From Cupriavidus yeoncheonensis (GTDB lineage: Bacteria > Pseudomonadota > Gammaproteobacteria > Burkholderiales > Burkholderiaceae), in the NCBI RefSeq assembly GCF_905397275.1, contig NZ_CAJPUY010000001.1, positions 372,001-436,000 on the forward strand: a stretch of DNA of 64,000 bases. Direction: 5' to 3'. The translations under genes and the position numbers were made by a program. A model generated the notes under the pieces. That model did no database searches. It was not told where the DNA came from and saw only the letters and a program-made list of their open reading frames with translations. Within the stretch, counting starts at the first letter, position 1. Each line of letters begins with the position of its first letter. Shown piece by piece: positions 16,523-27,116 of this stretch.

Positions 16523-16765
16523 ATGTCGTCTTCCCCCTCAGATTCCGCCCTGTCCGCCGTACAGTCCGACGCCACCGGACTGGCTGACCGCCCTGACAGC
16601 CCCTGCGTCGGCATCTGCTCGACGCTGTTCGACGAAATCTGCCAGGGTTGCGGACGCACCGCCGCGGAAGTCAGCAACTGGGTGTTCCTGAGCGACGAGG
16701 AAAAGCAGGTGGTCTGGGAACGCATCACGCGCGAGGGCACAGCCCGGCGCTTCCGCCAGGGCTGA
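16523..16765 (+). CDS. DUF1289 domain protein
   Basis: An 80-residue protein with the DUF1289 signature: SPCVGICSTLFDEICQGCGRT, in which four cysteines (Cx3C...Cx2C) look metal-binding, followed by the WVFLSDEEKQVVWERI helix. Its biochemical role is unknown; it is common in Proteobacteria as a short cytoplasmic protein. The start is chosen from the position of the TATAAT box at 16488. The gene is convergent with the MOSC gene and only 15 bases from it. Confidence 0.85.
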   Translation: MSSSPSDSALSAVQSDATGLADRPDSPCVGICSTLFDEICQGCGRTAAEVSNWVFLSDEEKQVVWERITREGTARRFRQG

Positions 16766-16780
16766 GCGCAGCCGCCCGCT

Positions 16781-17506
16781 TCAACCGCCGGCCAGACGCT
16801 TCTCCATGTCTTCGACTTCGTGCTTTGCCACGCGCTGGCGGGCCAGCTTGCGCCAGCTCTCGGCCAGCGGCGGCAATTCGGCCATCTCGGCCAGCGCCGC
16901 ATAGTCCAGGCGATCCACATAAAGCACGCGCAGCAGGCGCGCCAGGCTCCAGTCCGGATACGGACGGCTGACCAGCGCCAGCCCGTCGCCCACGCGCAGT
17001 TCGCCCTCTTCCAGCACGCGGTAGTACCAGCCCGTGCGCAGGCTCTGCTGCACGGCGCGCGACATGCCCGCGTGCCCGAAGCGATGGTTCAGCTTCCAGC
17101 ATGGCTGGCGCGCCTGCGACACTTCCACCAGTGCGGTGCCAAGGCGGAAGCAGTCCCCGATGCAGACCTCCGCTTCGGTCAGCCCGGTCGTGCTCAGGTT
17201 CTCGCCAAAGGCGCCCGGCGCCGACAAAACCGGGCCCGCCTGCACGGAAAGTTCCGCAAGCTCGGCCCGCCACGCGGGGTAATGGTCATACGCATAGTGA
17301 TGCAGCGCCTTTTCCCGGCCGCCATGATGCTTCGGGTCGCCCTGGCCATCGCCCGACAGCCCGAGCGCTGTCACCGGCACGGGACCAGCCAGCGGCCGTT
17401 TGTCGATGCCGCTCGGCACGCCCTTCGGGCCGAACGGGCGAACCTGGCCGACCAGGACCGCATCGACCGGGACGCCACGCAATGCGGGCGGGTCCGTGCG
17501 GTTCAC
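16781..17506 (-). CDS. MOSC domain protein (YiiM-like)
   Basis: A 241-residue MOSC protein related to the MOCO sulfurase C-terminal domain and to YiiM. HHGGREKALHHYAYDHYPAW and GAFGENLSTTGLTEAEVCIGDCFRLG are the core motifs, and Cys136 in SQARQPCWKL is the conserved cysteine. YiiM reduces N-hydroxylated compounds with a molybdenum cofactor (family knowledge), a plausible role here. A C-terminal 3-alpha helical tail (residues ~185-225) is present. Its start overlaps the stop of the upstream amidotransferase gene by four bases (ATGA), so the two are translationally coupled. Confidence 0.85.
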   Translation of the reverse strand: MNRTDPPALRGVPVDAVLVGQVRPFGPKGVPSGIDKRPLAGPVPVTALGLSGDGQGDPKHHGGREKALHHYAYDHYPAWRAELAELSVQAGPVLSAPGAFGENLSTTGLTEAEVCIGDCFRLGTALVEVSQARQPCWKLNHRFGHAGMSRAVQQSLRTGWYYRVLEEGELRVGDGLALVSRPYPDWSLARLLRVLYVDRLDYAALAEMAELPPLAESWRKLARQRVAKHEVEDMEKRLAGG

Positions 17507-18222
17507 AGGCCGGCCGCGTCCAGCCAGCGCGCGAACATGCGGCGGCCCGCCGCCGCGACGGCCTCGCCGACTTCCGCGGTACGCGCGCGGATGGTGCGCG
17601 GATCGATGCCAGCCTTGCCCAGTTCAACCGTGTGGCCGATCAGCCAGGCCTCGATATCGCGCGGCATCACTTCAGGATGGAATTGCAGCGCCAGGACCTG
17701 CCTGCCGATGGCGTACGCCTGATTGGGCACTGCGGCGGTCGACGCCAGCAGCTCCGCACCCTCGGGCAGATCGAACGTGTCGCCGTGCCAGTGCAGGACT
17801 TCCCAGTTGGCCGCGGCCAGTTCAGCCAGCGCCGATTCACGGCCGCGCGCTGTCGGCACGATCGGCGCCCAGCCGATTTCGCGGGTTCCCGGGTAGACGC
17901 GCGCGCCGCAGGCCCGTGCAATCAGCTGCGCCCCGAGGCAAACCCCGATCACCCTGCCCCTGGCGGCAAGGCGCGCGCGAATGAGCGCGATTTCCTGCTT
18001 CAGCCACGGATAGGCCTCGGTCTCATAGACCCCGATCGGTCCGCCGAGCACCAGCAGCAGGTCGGCCGGATGGTCCGCAATGGACCGGAGGTCATCCACG
18101 CCCGCCTGGAACACCTGCAGGGCGTGGCCGCGTGCGCGCAGCGCTTCGGCAATCACGCCGCCGTGTTCAAAGGCGACGTGCTGGATGATGTGAGTGGTGC
18201 GCGAAGGGGCGGACGTTGCCAT
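17503..18222 (-). CDS. Class I glutamine amidotransferase-like protein
   Basis: A 239-residue free-standing class I glutamine amidotransferase (GMP synthase N-terminal type). The triad is Cys95 in GVCLGAQ, His182 and Glu184 in FHPEV. No synthetase domain is attached, and the acceptor substrate is unknown; related stand-alone proteins act as glutamine hydrolases or gamma-glutamyl hydrolases. It is the first gene of a two-gene unit with the MOSC gene. A 69-base gap separates it from the acylase gene on the same strand. Confidence 0.88.
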   Translation of the reverse strand: MATSAPSRTTHIIQHVAFEHGGVIAEALRARGHALQVFQAGVDDLRSIADHPADLLLVLGGPIGVYETEAYPWLKQEIALIRARLAARGRVIGVCLGAQLIARACGARVYPGTREIGWAPIVPTARGRESALAELAAANWEVLHWHGDTFDLPEGAELLASTAAVPNQAYAIGRQVLALQFHPEVMPRDIEAWLIGHTVELGKAGIDPRTIRARTAEVGEAVAAAGRRMFARWLDAAGL

Positions 18223-18291
18223 GCACGGCTCCTGCCGATGAGATGGCCCGAAATAGTACCGCCATTCGCTTGAGGACGTCCGGCACCGCGG

Positions 18292-20781
18292 CTATTTGCC
18301 GCGACTGGCTCCATCCTTTGCCGCGGCGGGCTGGAGCACCAGCGTGTCGAACGGTTCGCGCGCGGGCTCCCGTCGTCGCGCCAGCGTGATGTACTCCACG
18401 GCCGCCCACTTGCCGGTCCAGTCGCGGTAGTTCGGCGACACCGGGTTGCCCGACTGCCCGGTCGAGTCCATGAAATGCGAGGCGTCCAGGTCGGCCAGGT
18501 CATAGAGCGCGCGCAGGCTGGCGGCGTGCGTGCTCTCGAATGGCGCCTGCTCGTCGCGCGGGTTGTTGCGCCCGACATTGACCGTGTAGGTGTCGCCCCC
18601 GGTCGGTACGCGCAGGTTGAACAAACCCGACAGGTACGGCTGCTTGCCGAACGGCTTGTGTTCGGAGCGGGCCGCATGCGCCTTGCCCCAGCGCCATTTG
18701 CCGGGGTTGTCGCCATAGCGTCGCGACAGGTCGGCCAGCGCGAGCGTCCACGCGTCCGCGACGGCATCGGCGCAGGACTCGTGCTCGGTCGTACCCGACT
18801 TGTCGCACCAGAAGCTGCCGAGCGAGCCGGGGCCGGCGGCATTGCGCAGGATGTTCAGCATCGGCTGCTGCACGTTGCGCTGCTCCCACATGCGCATGAA
18901 CAGCGCCTCGCCGACCTTGTCCTCGAACAGCCGGCGCGACAGCTCGCGCAGCCAGGCGGAGACCACGAGCGGCTCCGGCGCCGCGGGATCCATGGTGCCG
19001 TCCCATTTGCGCAGTGCGTCGAACAGGTCGCGCTCGCGCTGTGGCCGCGTGGCGTCATTCGCCACGGGCGATGCCAGCAGCAGCGGCAGGAAATCGCGCA
19101 TGGCCAGCGAGACCACGTCCTTCTGGATCGTGCCGAATGACTCGAACGTATGACGCGGCACGGTATCGAGCAGCGCGCGGATGCGCTGGTAGCGATACGG
19201 CACGGTCCATTCGCTCGTGATGAAGTAGGGATAGTCGGGCCCCACGATACGCTGGTTCGCCGTCACGATGATCCCGTTGGGCGGGTTGTAGGCACGCGGC
19301 AGGTGCTCGAACGGGATGAAGCCGTTCCAGTCGTAGCGCGCGTCCCAGCCCGGGGCCGGCGCCAGGCCCTTGAGATCGTTGTCGGCACGGCGCAGCGGAA
19401 TGCGCCCCGGTGCGATGAAGCCGATATTGCCGTCCACGTCGGCATAGACCATGTTCTGCTGCGGCGCGTGGAAATCGCGCAACGCTTGCGTGAAGCTCGC
19501 CCAGTCGGTGGCCAGGTTCATCTTCAGCCCGGCCTGGAAGGTGCGGTCGTCGGGGCGCAGCGCCGTCCACTGGAACGCGACGACGTAACGCGCGCCCAGC
19601 GGCGCCGCGGCATTGGCGACGGGTTCGGACACCTCGGAAATGACCGGGCCGTGGCGCGTTTCACGCACCGTCAGGGTGACATCGGCCGCGCCTTTGACAT
19701 GGAGCGTCTCGGTACGCGTCACGAACGCCGCCCAGCCATCCGGCGTCTGGTATTTCTCGGTACTGCCCGGTTGCAGGCGTTCGAGGAACAGGTCCTGCAC
19801 GTCCGGCGCGGTATTGGTGAAACCCCAGGCAATGCGCGCGTTATGGCCCAGCACGATCAGTGGCGAGCCGGGCAGCGTCGCGCCGGCCACGTCCAGTCCC
19901 GGCGCCTGCAGACGGGCCAGGTACCAGAGGGCGGGCGCCTGCAAACCGAGGTGCGGATCATTGGCCAGCATGGGCTTGCCCGACTTCGTATGCGCGCCGG
20001 ACACGACCCAGTTGTTCGATCCCATCCCTTCCACGTAGCTGGGCGGCGCCATGTCGCCGACGCGGGCCAGCGCCGAGGCCAGCGGGGCCAGATGGCGGTA
20101 CAGGTTGCCGTAATCGAGCGTCCGGACCGGCCGCTCGCCCGGATACGGTGCCAGCAGCTCGCTGATGCGCGCAGTAGGCAATACCTGCGACAGCGCCATA
20201 CGCAGCGTTTCCTGGGTCCAGTTGCCGCCAAGGTCCCATGCCATCATGGTCTGCCAGCCAAGCGTGTCGGCAGGTTCCCAATGCTCGGGACGCGTCTGCA
20301 GGATCACGAACTCCGGCGGCAGCGGCTCCTTACGCTGGTCGATATAGGCATTCACGCCGGCCGCATAAGCCTGCAATGCGGCGCGCGTGTCGGGTTCGAG
20401 CTGCGCGAAGATGGCCTCGGCGTTGCGGCGCACACCCAGCGTGCGCAGGAAGCGGTCGGTTTCGAGCGCCTTGGGGCCGAGGATCTCGGCGAGCCGGCCG
20501 GCAACGATGCGCTTGTTCATCTGCATCTGCCACAGCCGGTCCTGCGCATGCACGAAGCCCAGCGCGTAGTACGCGTCCAGGCGGGAAGCGGCCTGGATAT
20601 GCGGCACGGCGTTGCGGTCGCGCACGACGGTGACGCGACCGTGCAGCCCCGGCAGCGCCAGGGTGCCCGCGGACTGCGGCTGCGACGCCTGCCGATACCA
20701 GATATAGCTGCCTGCCAGCGCTGCCGCGGAAACCAGCAACAGCACCGCCACCAGCCAGGCCAGCCTTCGGAACCAGCGCAT
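18292..20781 (-). CDS. Penicillin acylase family N-terminal nucleophile hydrolase
   Basis: An 829-residue precursor with an N-terminal membrane/signal segment at about residues 8-25, then the alpha region, spacer and beta region of the penicillin acylase family. The beta chain would begin at Ser255 in EGMGSNNWVVSG, the autocatalytic nucleophile; AWGFTNTAPDVQDLF and VYADVDGNIGFIAPGRIP are further family motifs. Relatives hydrolyse penicillins, cephalosporins or acyl-homoserine lactones in the periplasm (family knowledge); the specificity cannot be read here. No signal-synthase gene is present nearby. A 117-base gap to the next gene upstream includes a terminator. Confidence 0.88.
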   Translation of the reverse strand: MRWFRRLAWLVAVLLLVSAAALAGSYIWYRQASQPQSAGTLALPGLHGRVTVVRDRNAVPHIQAASRLDAYYALGFVHAQDRLWQMQMNKRIVAGRLAEILGPKALETDRFLRTLGVRRNAEAIFAQLEPDTRAALQAYAAGVNAYIDQRKEPLPPEFVILQTRPEHWEPADTLGWQTMMAWDLGGNWTQETLRMALSQVLPTARISELLAPYPGERPVRTLDYGNLYRHLAPLASALARVGDMAPPSYVEGMGSNNWVVSGAHTKSGKPMLANDPHLGLQAPALWYLARLQAPGLDVAGATLPGSPLIVLGHNARIAWGFTNTAPDVQDLFLERLQPGSTEKYQTPDGWAAFVTRTETLHVKGAADVTLTVRETRHGPVISEVSEPVANAAAPLGARYVVAFQWTALRPDDRTFQAGLKMNLATDWASFTQALRDFHAPQQNMVYADVDGNIGFIAPGRIPLRRADNDLKGLAPAPGWDARYDWNGFIPFEHLPRAYNPPNGIIVTANQRIVGPDYPYFITSEWTVPYRYQRIRALLDTVPRHTFESFGTIQKDVVSLAMRDFLPLLLASPVANDATRPQRERDLFDALRKWDGTMDPAAPEPLVVSAWLRELSRRLFEDKVGEALFMRMWEQRNVQQPMLNILRNAAGPGSLGSFWCDKSGTTEHESCADAVADAWTLALADLSRRYGDNPGKWRWGKAHAARSEHKPFGKQPYLSGLFNLRVPTGGDTYTVNVGRNNPRDEQAPFESTHAASLRALYDLADLDASHFMDSTGQSGNPVSPNYRDWTGKWAAVEYITLARRREPAREPFDTLVLQPAAAKDGASRGK

Positions 20782-20842
20782 CTGTCATCTCCCCCAGAGA
20801 ATTCTTGTTTGGCGGCAATTATCGCCACGAATGCGCGCAAAT

Positions 20843-20871
20843 AAAAAGCCCCGCATGCTGCCATGCGGGGC
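20843..20871 (-). terminator. Intrinsic terminator of the aldehyde dehydrogenase gene
   Basis: A perfect 10-bp stem, GCCCCGCATG with CATGCGGGGC, and a 4-base loop (stem 20848-20857 and 20862-20871), followed on the minus strand by TTTTTAT. It lies 28 bases after the stop of the aldehyde dehydrogenase at 20899. Confidence 0.85.
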
Positions 20872-20898
20872 CTTGGACCCAAATGCCCGGGCGGGCAA

Positions 20899-22329
20899 TC
20901 AGGCCGGCTTCCTGAGTTGCAGGGCCTTGTACTCGAGGAACTCCTCGAGCCCGTACTTGCCGGCCTCGCGTCCGTTGCCGGACTGCTTGTAGCCGCCGAA
21001 TGGCGCCTGCATATTGAACGGGCCACCGTTGATGTCCACCTGGCCGGTACGGATGCGTCGCGCCACGCGGATCGCACGGGCTTCGTCGCCGGCCCACACA
21101 CCGCCGCCGAGGCCATAGATGCTGTCATTGGCGATACGTACGGCGTCTTCCTCCGTGTCGTAGCAGATGATCGACAGGACCGGCCCGAAGATCTCTTCCT
21201 GCGCCACGGTGGCGCGCGGCTCGACATTGCCGAGCACGGTCGGCTTGACGAAGAAGCCCTTTTCCAGGCCCGCCGGCGCGTCGGGGCCGCCTGCAACCAG
21301 CTCTGCCCCCTCTTCCAGGCCGCGGCGGATATAGCCCGTCACACGTTCCTTCTGCACCGCGGAAATCAGCGGTCCGAGCCTGGTGGTTTCCTGCAGCGGG
21401 TCGCCGACGGTAAAGCTTTCGACCACCTTCGCGGCCAGCGCCTTCACTTCGTCATAACGGCCGCGCGGCACCAGCATGCGGGTATGCGCCGAGCAGGTCT
21501 GTCCGGAATTCAGGAAGCACGCATTGATGGTGCCCTTCACCGCCGCCGGCAGGTCGGCATCGTCCAGTACCACCGAGGCGGACTTGCCGCCCAGTTCCAG
21601 CGCCACGCGCTTGACGGTCTGCGACGCCAGTTCGGATACGCGCTTGCCGGCACGGGTGGAGCCCGTGAACGACACCATGTCGACCTCGGGATGGCTGGCC
21701 AGCACCTCGCCAACCACCGGACCATAGCCAGTCACCAGGTTGAACACACCCGGCGGCAGGCCGGCCGCTTCGATCACCTCGGCCAGGACGAAGGCATTCA
21801 GAGGCGCCACTTCCGACGGCTTGAGCACCACCGTGCAGCCCGCCGCGAGCGCGGGTGCCACCTTCAGCGTGATCTGGTTGAGCGGATAGTTCCATGGCGT
21901 GATCGCCGCCACCACGCCGACCGGCTCGCGCACGACCAGCGAATTGCCGACCTCTTCCTCGAAATCGAAGCCTTCCAGCAGCTTCGCGGCCTGGCCCCAG
22001 TTGTAGACCGGGCCGCCGACCTGGATGGCTCGTGCCAGCTTGATCGGCATGCCGACCTCGCCCGCGATCAGCTGGGCCAGTTCCTCGGTCCGGGCCTTCA
22101 GGCCCTCGGCGATCTTGCGGATATAGTCGGCGCGTACCGCCGGCGGCGTGCCGGACCAGCCGTCAAACGCGGCCCGGGCAGCCTGGATCGCGTCTTCCGC
22201 GTCGCGTGTGCTGCCCTCGGGGATACGCCCCATGACCGCTTCGGTGGTGGAGTGGATGACATCGATCAGCCCGGCGCCGTGCGGGCTGACCCATTTGCCG
22301 TTGATAAAGAGTTTGTCTCGTTGTTGCAT
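20899..22329 (-). CDS. NAD(P)-dependent aldehyde dehydrogenase
   Basis: A 476-residue aldehyde dehydrogenase with Glu245 in LELGGKS and Cys279 in [11 protein letters not shown]; the NAD site is seen in ITPWNYPL and [11 protein letters not shown]. It resembles the broad semialdehyde/3-succinoylsemialdehyde-pyridine dehydrogenase group, so its substrate is unclear. The ATG at 22329 matches the family start ([13 protein letters not shown]); a TTG at 22365 is in frame but lacks support. It stands alone, with its own terminator downstream and a divergent unknown gene upstream. A related paralog lies at 30592-32016. Confidence 0.88.
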   Translation of the reverse strand: MQQRDKLFINGKWVSPHGAGLIDVIHSTTEAVMGRIPEGSTRDAEDAIQAARAAFDGWSGTPPAVRADYIRKIAEGLKARTEELAQLIAGEVGMPIKLARAIQVGGPVYNWGQAAKLLEGFDFEEEVGNSLVVREPVGVVAAITPWNYPLNQITLKVAPALAAGCTVVLKPSEVAPLNAFVLAEVIEAAGLPPGVFNLVTGYGPVVGEVLASHPEVDMVSFTGSTRAGKRVSELASQTVKRVALELGGKSASVVLDDADLPAAVKGTINACFLNSGQTCSAHTRMLVPRGRYDEVKALAAKVVESFTVGDPLQETTRLGPLISAVQKERVTGYIRRGLEEGAELVAGGPDAPAGLEKGFFVKPTVLGNVEPRATVAQEEIFGPVLSIICYDTEEDAVRIANDSIYGLGGGVWAGDEARAIRVARRIRTGQVDINGGPFNMQAPFGGYKQSGNGREAGKYGLEEFLEYKALQLRKPA

Positions 22330-22517
22330 GGCCACAGTTGTCAGTTTGGTCAATAGCGGTTGCAATTATTTTGTTACTTTTATGGTGCACGCACATTGTA
22401 GAGCGGATTGCGGCGGGCGTTTTTTTGCGCCGCGCCATCCCCGACGCAACAGATGGCGATAATCGGCCGCGCCCTGGGATCTCGCCAGCGCGGCGGATAC
22501 ATAACAGGGAGCGAGAC

Positions 22518-23135
22518 GTGGTTAACCCGATTTACCGCAAGACCGAAGCCGGCCTTGACGAGATCAAGACGCGCGCGCGCAAGCTGGATCACAAGCTGCG
22601 CGCCCTGCTGCTGATCGTCAATGGCGAACGGCGCGAGCAGGAACTGCTGTCGCAGCTGGACGGCATGGGGGTGGGGTCCGAGTCGCTCGACCAGCTGGCG
22701 CAGATGGCCCTGGTCGAGGCCGTGCCGGAAGCCGCCCGGACGCAGCCGGCCACGTCGAAGGCAGCACCGGACGCGGAGGACAGCAACCTCTTCTCGCTGT
22801 ATGCCATGCGCCGCGTGGAAGCGCCGGGGTCCGCCCAGGCGCCGGTTGCGGCGCTGGCCCCCGCATCCGCCGACACGCCTCACTCCGAGGCGGATATCCG
22901 GGCCTACCAGCGCCTGTACCACTTCTTTACCGATGTCGTCAGCCAGCACCTGGGCCTGCGCGGCTACGTCATGCAGGTCAAGGTGGAAAAGGCCACGGAT
23001 CTCCCGTCGCTGATCGCCCTGCGTGACCCGCTGCACGCGGCGCTGCTCAAGGCCAAGGGCGAGATCACCGCGCAAGCCATCACCGGGCAGCTCGACGAGC
23101 TCGTCAAGCTGATCGGGATGGACGAAGGCGGCTGA
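22518..23135 (+). CDS. Hypothetical protein, unrecognised
   Basis: A 205-residue protein I do not recognise. It starts with GTG at 22518 after AGGGAG at 22507-22512. The N-terminal 50 residues are charged and helical (GLDEIKTRARKLDHKLRALLLIVNGERREQELLSQL), which resembles a regulator or effector N-terminal helix bundle; residues ~75-125 are alanine/proline-rich and probably a flexible linker; and the C-terminal 70 residues form another helical unit (YHFFTDVVSQHLGLRGY, then LPSLIALRDPLHAALLKAKGE). No signal peptide or membrane segment is seen. It is flanked by a divergent aldehyde dehydrogenase and a bidirectional terminator. Confidence 0.7.
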   Translation: MVNPIYRKTEAGLDEIKTRARKLDHKLRALLLIVNGERREQELLSQLDGMGVGSESLDQLAQMALVEAVPEAARTQPATSKAAPDAEDSNLFSLYAMRRVEAPGSAQAPVAALAPASADTPHSEADIRAYQRLYHFFTDVVSQHLGLRGYVMQVKVEKATDLPSLIALRDPLHAALLKAKGEITAQAITGQLDELVKLIGMDEGG

Positions 23136-23158
23136 GGAAACGGCACCACAAGAAGCAC

Positions 23159-23182
23159 AAAGGCCGCCCGAAGGCGGCCTTT
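23159..23182. terminator. Bidirectional intrinsic terminator
   Basis: AAAGGCCGCC, loop CGAA, GGCGGCCTTT: a 10-bp perfect stem with A/T at both outer ends, placed between the convergent unknown gene (stop 23135) and ybiT (stop 23205). It can serve both directions. Confidence 0.8.
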
Positions 23183-23204
23183 GCGTTGTCACGGTTCCGG
23201 GCGC

Positions 23205-24827
23205 TCAGACGTCGATACCCTGCGACTGCAGATACTCGTCGTACGTGCCAAGGTAGTCAATCAGCGTCCCATCGGTGCGTACTTCAATGACGCGCGTGGC
23301 CAGCCCGTTGATTAACTCGCGGTCGTGCGAAACGAAGACCAGCGTGCCCGAGAACTTGTCCAGCGCGATCTGCAGCGATTCGATGGATTCCATGTCCATG
23401 TGGTTGGTCGGCTCGTCCAGCGCCAGCACGTTGTGGCGGCCCAGCATCAGCTTGCCCCAGATCATGCGGCCCTTCTCGCCACCGGACAGCACCTTGACGT
23501 TCTTCCTGATGTCGTCCGCCGAGAACAGCAGGCGACCCAGCGTGCCGCGCAGCGAGGTTTCGTCGTCGCCGGCCTGCGTCCACTGGCTCATCCAGTCCAT
23601 CACGTCGCGGTCGGCGGGGAATTCCTCGTAGGTGTCCTGCGGCATGTAGCCGACGTTGGCGTTCTCGGCCCACTTGACCGAGCCGCGATCGACCTCGACA
23701 CCGCGCTGCACGCCGGTCTGCACCGCGCCGCTCAACAGGCTGCGCAGCAGCGTGGTCTTGCCCGCGCCGTTCTCGCCGATGATCGCCACGCGCTCGCCGG
23801 CCTGGATCGCCAGCGAAAGGTTGTTGATGATCTTGCGGTCGTAGGTCTTGGTGACGCCTTCCACTTCGACGGCCAGGTTGTGCAGCTTCTTCTCGAACTC
23901 GAAGCGGATGAACGGGTTCTGGCGCGACGACGGCTTGATGTCGTCGACCTTGATCTTTTCGATCTGCTTGGCGCGCGAGGTGGCCTGGCGTGCCTTGGAC
24001 TTGTTGGCCGAGAAGCGGCGCACGAAGTCCTGCAGTTCGCTGATGCGCTCCTTGGCGCGCGCGTTGGCAGCCATCTGGCGCTCGCGGGCCTGCATCGACG
24101 CTTCCATGTAGTCGTCGTAGTTGCCCGGGTAGACCTTGAGCGTGCCGTAGTCCATGTCGGCCATGTGCGTGCACACGGAGTTCAGGAAGTGGCGATCGTG
24201 GGAGATGATGATCATGGTGGAGTTGCGCTCGTTGAGCACGGTCTCCAGCCAGCGGATGGTGTTGATGTCCAGGTTGTTGGTCGGCTCGTCCAGCAGCAGC
24301 ACGTCCGGGTTCGAGAACAGTGCCTGCGCCAGCAGCACGCGCAGCTTCCAGCCCGGAGCGACATCGCTCATCGGTCCCTGGTGCTGGGTGGTGGGGATGC
24401 CTACGCCCAGCAGCAGTTCACCGGCACGCGCTTCGGCGGTGTAGCCGTCGTACTCCGCATACTTGGCCTCCAGTTCGGCGGCCTTCATGTAGTCTTCGTC
24501 GGTCGCTTCCGGATTGGCGTAGATCGCATCGCGCTCCTGCGCGGCGCCCCACATCTCGGTGTGCCCCATCATCACGACGTCCAGCACGCGCATGTCTTCA
24601 TAGGCGAACTGGTCCTGGCGCAGCTTGCCCAGGCGGATGCCCGGCTCCAGCATGACGTTGCCCGCCGACGACTCCAGGTCGCCACCCAGGATCTTCATGA
24701 AGGTGGACTTGCCGCAGCCGTTCGCGCCGATCAGGCCGTAGCGGTTGCCCTCGCCGAACTTGACCGAGATATTCTCGAACAACGGCTTGGGGCCGAACTG
24801 CATGGTGATGTTTGCGGTAGAAAGCAC
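23205..24827 (-). CDS. ybiT: ABC-F family ATPase YbiT
   Basis: A 540-residue ABC-F protein with two nucleotide-binding domains and no membrane segments. The first Walker A, GANGCGKS, is at residues 34-41, with [11 protein letters not shown] as Walker B; the second, GENGAGKT, is near residue 355, with LSGGEKGR and [11 protein letters not shown]. The inter-domain linker is the basic helical type ([22 protein letters not shown]). Sequence follows E. coli YbiT nearly throughout ([19 protein letters not shown]), a ribosome-binding translation factor of the ABC-F group. GTG 24827 gives the family N-terminus MLSTANI; an in-frame TTG at 24863 would add 12 residues. It lies 181 bases from ldcA. Confidence 0.92.
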   Translation of the reverse strand: MLSTANITMQFGPKPLFENISVKFGEGNRYGLIGANGCGKSTFMKILGGDLESSAGNVMLEPGIRLGKLRQDQFAYEDMRVLDVVMMGHTEMWGAAQERDAIYANPEATDEDYMKAAELEAKYAEYDGYTAEARAGELLLGVGIPTTQHQGPMSDVAPGWKLRVLLAQALFSNPDVLLLDEPTNNLDINTIRWLETVLNERNSTMIIISHDRHFLNSVCTHMADMDYGTLKVYPGNYDDYMEASMQARERQMAANARAKERISELQDFVRRFSANKSKARQATSRAKQIEKIKVDDIKPSSRQNPFIRFEFEKKLHNLAVEVEGVTKTYDRKIINNLSLAIQAGERVAIIGENGAGKTTLLRSLLSGAVQTGVQRGVEVDRGSVKWAENANVGYMPQDTYEEFPADRDVMDWMSQWTQAGDDETSLRGTLGRLLFSADDIRKNVKVLSGGEKGRMIWGKLMLGRHNVLALDEPTNHMDMESIESLQIALDKFSGTLVFVSHDRELINGLATRVIEVRTDGTLIDYLGTYDEYLQSQGIDV

Positions 24828-25008
24828 GTCTGGAACCTTGTCTGGAAACGGGTATGGCGCCAATGCGCCAGGCTTGCCGAACGGGGCGGCGCCGCCGAAT
24901 GCGATGCGCCCCGGTTCATGGGAGAACCCGGCAGGAAATGGGGGAAATAACCGATTATTTTACCATCCGCACGCCTTTCCGGCACGGATGGTGTGGGCCG
25001 GAACCTCG

Positions 25009-25965
25009 TCAGGCCAGCGCCGGCAGCAGCGGATAACCCGACAGGCCCAGCGTGAAGCCGTCCGCACGTGCGCTGAGCTGCGCCTGGGCGCCAACCGGCA
25101 AGGTCAGCTTGCGCGCGCAGTGGCCAAAAGGCAGGCCGGTCACCACCGGCACCTGCATCTGGTCGCGCAGGTAGGCGACCACGGCGTCCATGTCGTAGCC
25201 GTTGTCGTAGTCCGTCACGCGGTAGTTGGAGAAATCACCGAGGACGATGGCGCGCTGCGTGCCGAGCACGCCGGCCTGATGCAGCTGCACCAGCATGCGT
25301 TCCACGCGGTACGGCGGCTCGTTGATGTCTTCCAGGAACAGGATGCCGCCCTCCACCTGTGGCATGTAGGGCGTTCCCAGCAGGCTGCACAGCATGGCCA
25401 GGTTGCCGCCCCACAGCGTGCCCGCCACCGTGCCCGAGAACGGCTGCCCGCCGTTTTGCGGGGCCGGCACCGTCACCGTGTAGGCCGGATCGCGCAGGAT
25501 GCCCTCGAAGTGCTCCCACATGAACGGGTCGACCGTGTCCGCGCCGAAATCCGCCAGCAGCATCGGGCCGGCAAACGTCACAGCGCCGGTCGCGGCCAGA
25601 TAGGCCAGCTGGAACGCCGTGAAATCGCTGTGGCCGACGATGGGCGTGCCGCTGGCGCGCGCCTGTTCGGCGATCTGCGCGAAATCGAGCCGCTCCAGCA
25701 GCCGCGCAATGCCGTAGCCGCCACGCACGGCCAGGGTCAGCTCGTGCGGCGTACCGGTACCGATCGCATGCAGGTCCGCTAGCCGTTCGGCATCGGTGCC
25801 ACCGAAGCGCAGGTAACGCCGCGCCAGCACGTCGGGATTGGTCGTGTGGTACCCGTGCGCCTTGAGCCAGGCACAGCCGCGTGCCGCGATGGCGACATCG
25901 TGCGGGTAGCCGGACGACGCGATCAGACGGACTTCGGTATGCGGCTGGTTGCTGGGTGTGCTCAT
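25009..25965 (-). CDS. ldcA: Muramoyltetrapeptide L,D-carboxypeptidase (S66 family)
   Basis: A 318-residue S66 peptidase which trims the terminal D-Ala from murein tetrapeptides in cytoplasmic peptidoglycan recycling. The triad Ser113 (GHSDFTA), Glu212 (FLEDINE) and His282 (GLPFGHC) aligns with the Pseudomonas LdcA triad. It lies 15 bases after tadA on the same strand and is probably co-transcribed with it, though the functions are unrelated. No signal peptide is seen, as expected for LdcA. Confidence 0.9.
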   Translation of the reverse strand: MSTPSNQPHTEVRLIASSGYPHDVAIAARGCAWLKAHGYHTTNPDVLARRYLRFGGTDAERLADLHAIGTGTPHELTLAVRGGYGIARLLERLDFAQIAEQARASGTPIVGHSDFTAFQLAYLAATGAVTFAGPMLLADFGADTVDPFMWEHFEGILRDPAYTVTVPAPQNGGQPFSGTVAGTLWGGNLAMLCSLLGTPYMPQVEGGILFLEDINEPPYRVERMLVQLHQAGVLGTQRAIVLGDFSNYRVTDYDNGYDMDAVVAYLRDQMQVPVVTGLPFGHCARKLTLPVGAQAQLSARADGFTLGLSGYPLLPALA

Positions 25966-25980
25966 GCGTGCTGGGCCTGG

Positions 25981-27010
<1,030 letters not shown>

Positions 27011-27116
27011 GGGTACGGGCGCTTGCAAGGCGGCCTGCATTGGGTGGACTTCGTGCCGGAGTCCGCGGGCTCTATTGTGGCCCACGGTGCGGCCACGCGA
27101 CAGTTATCCGCGACGA

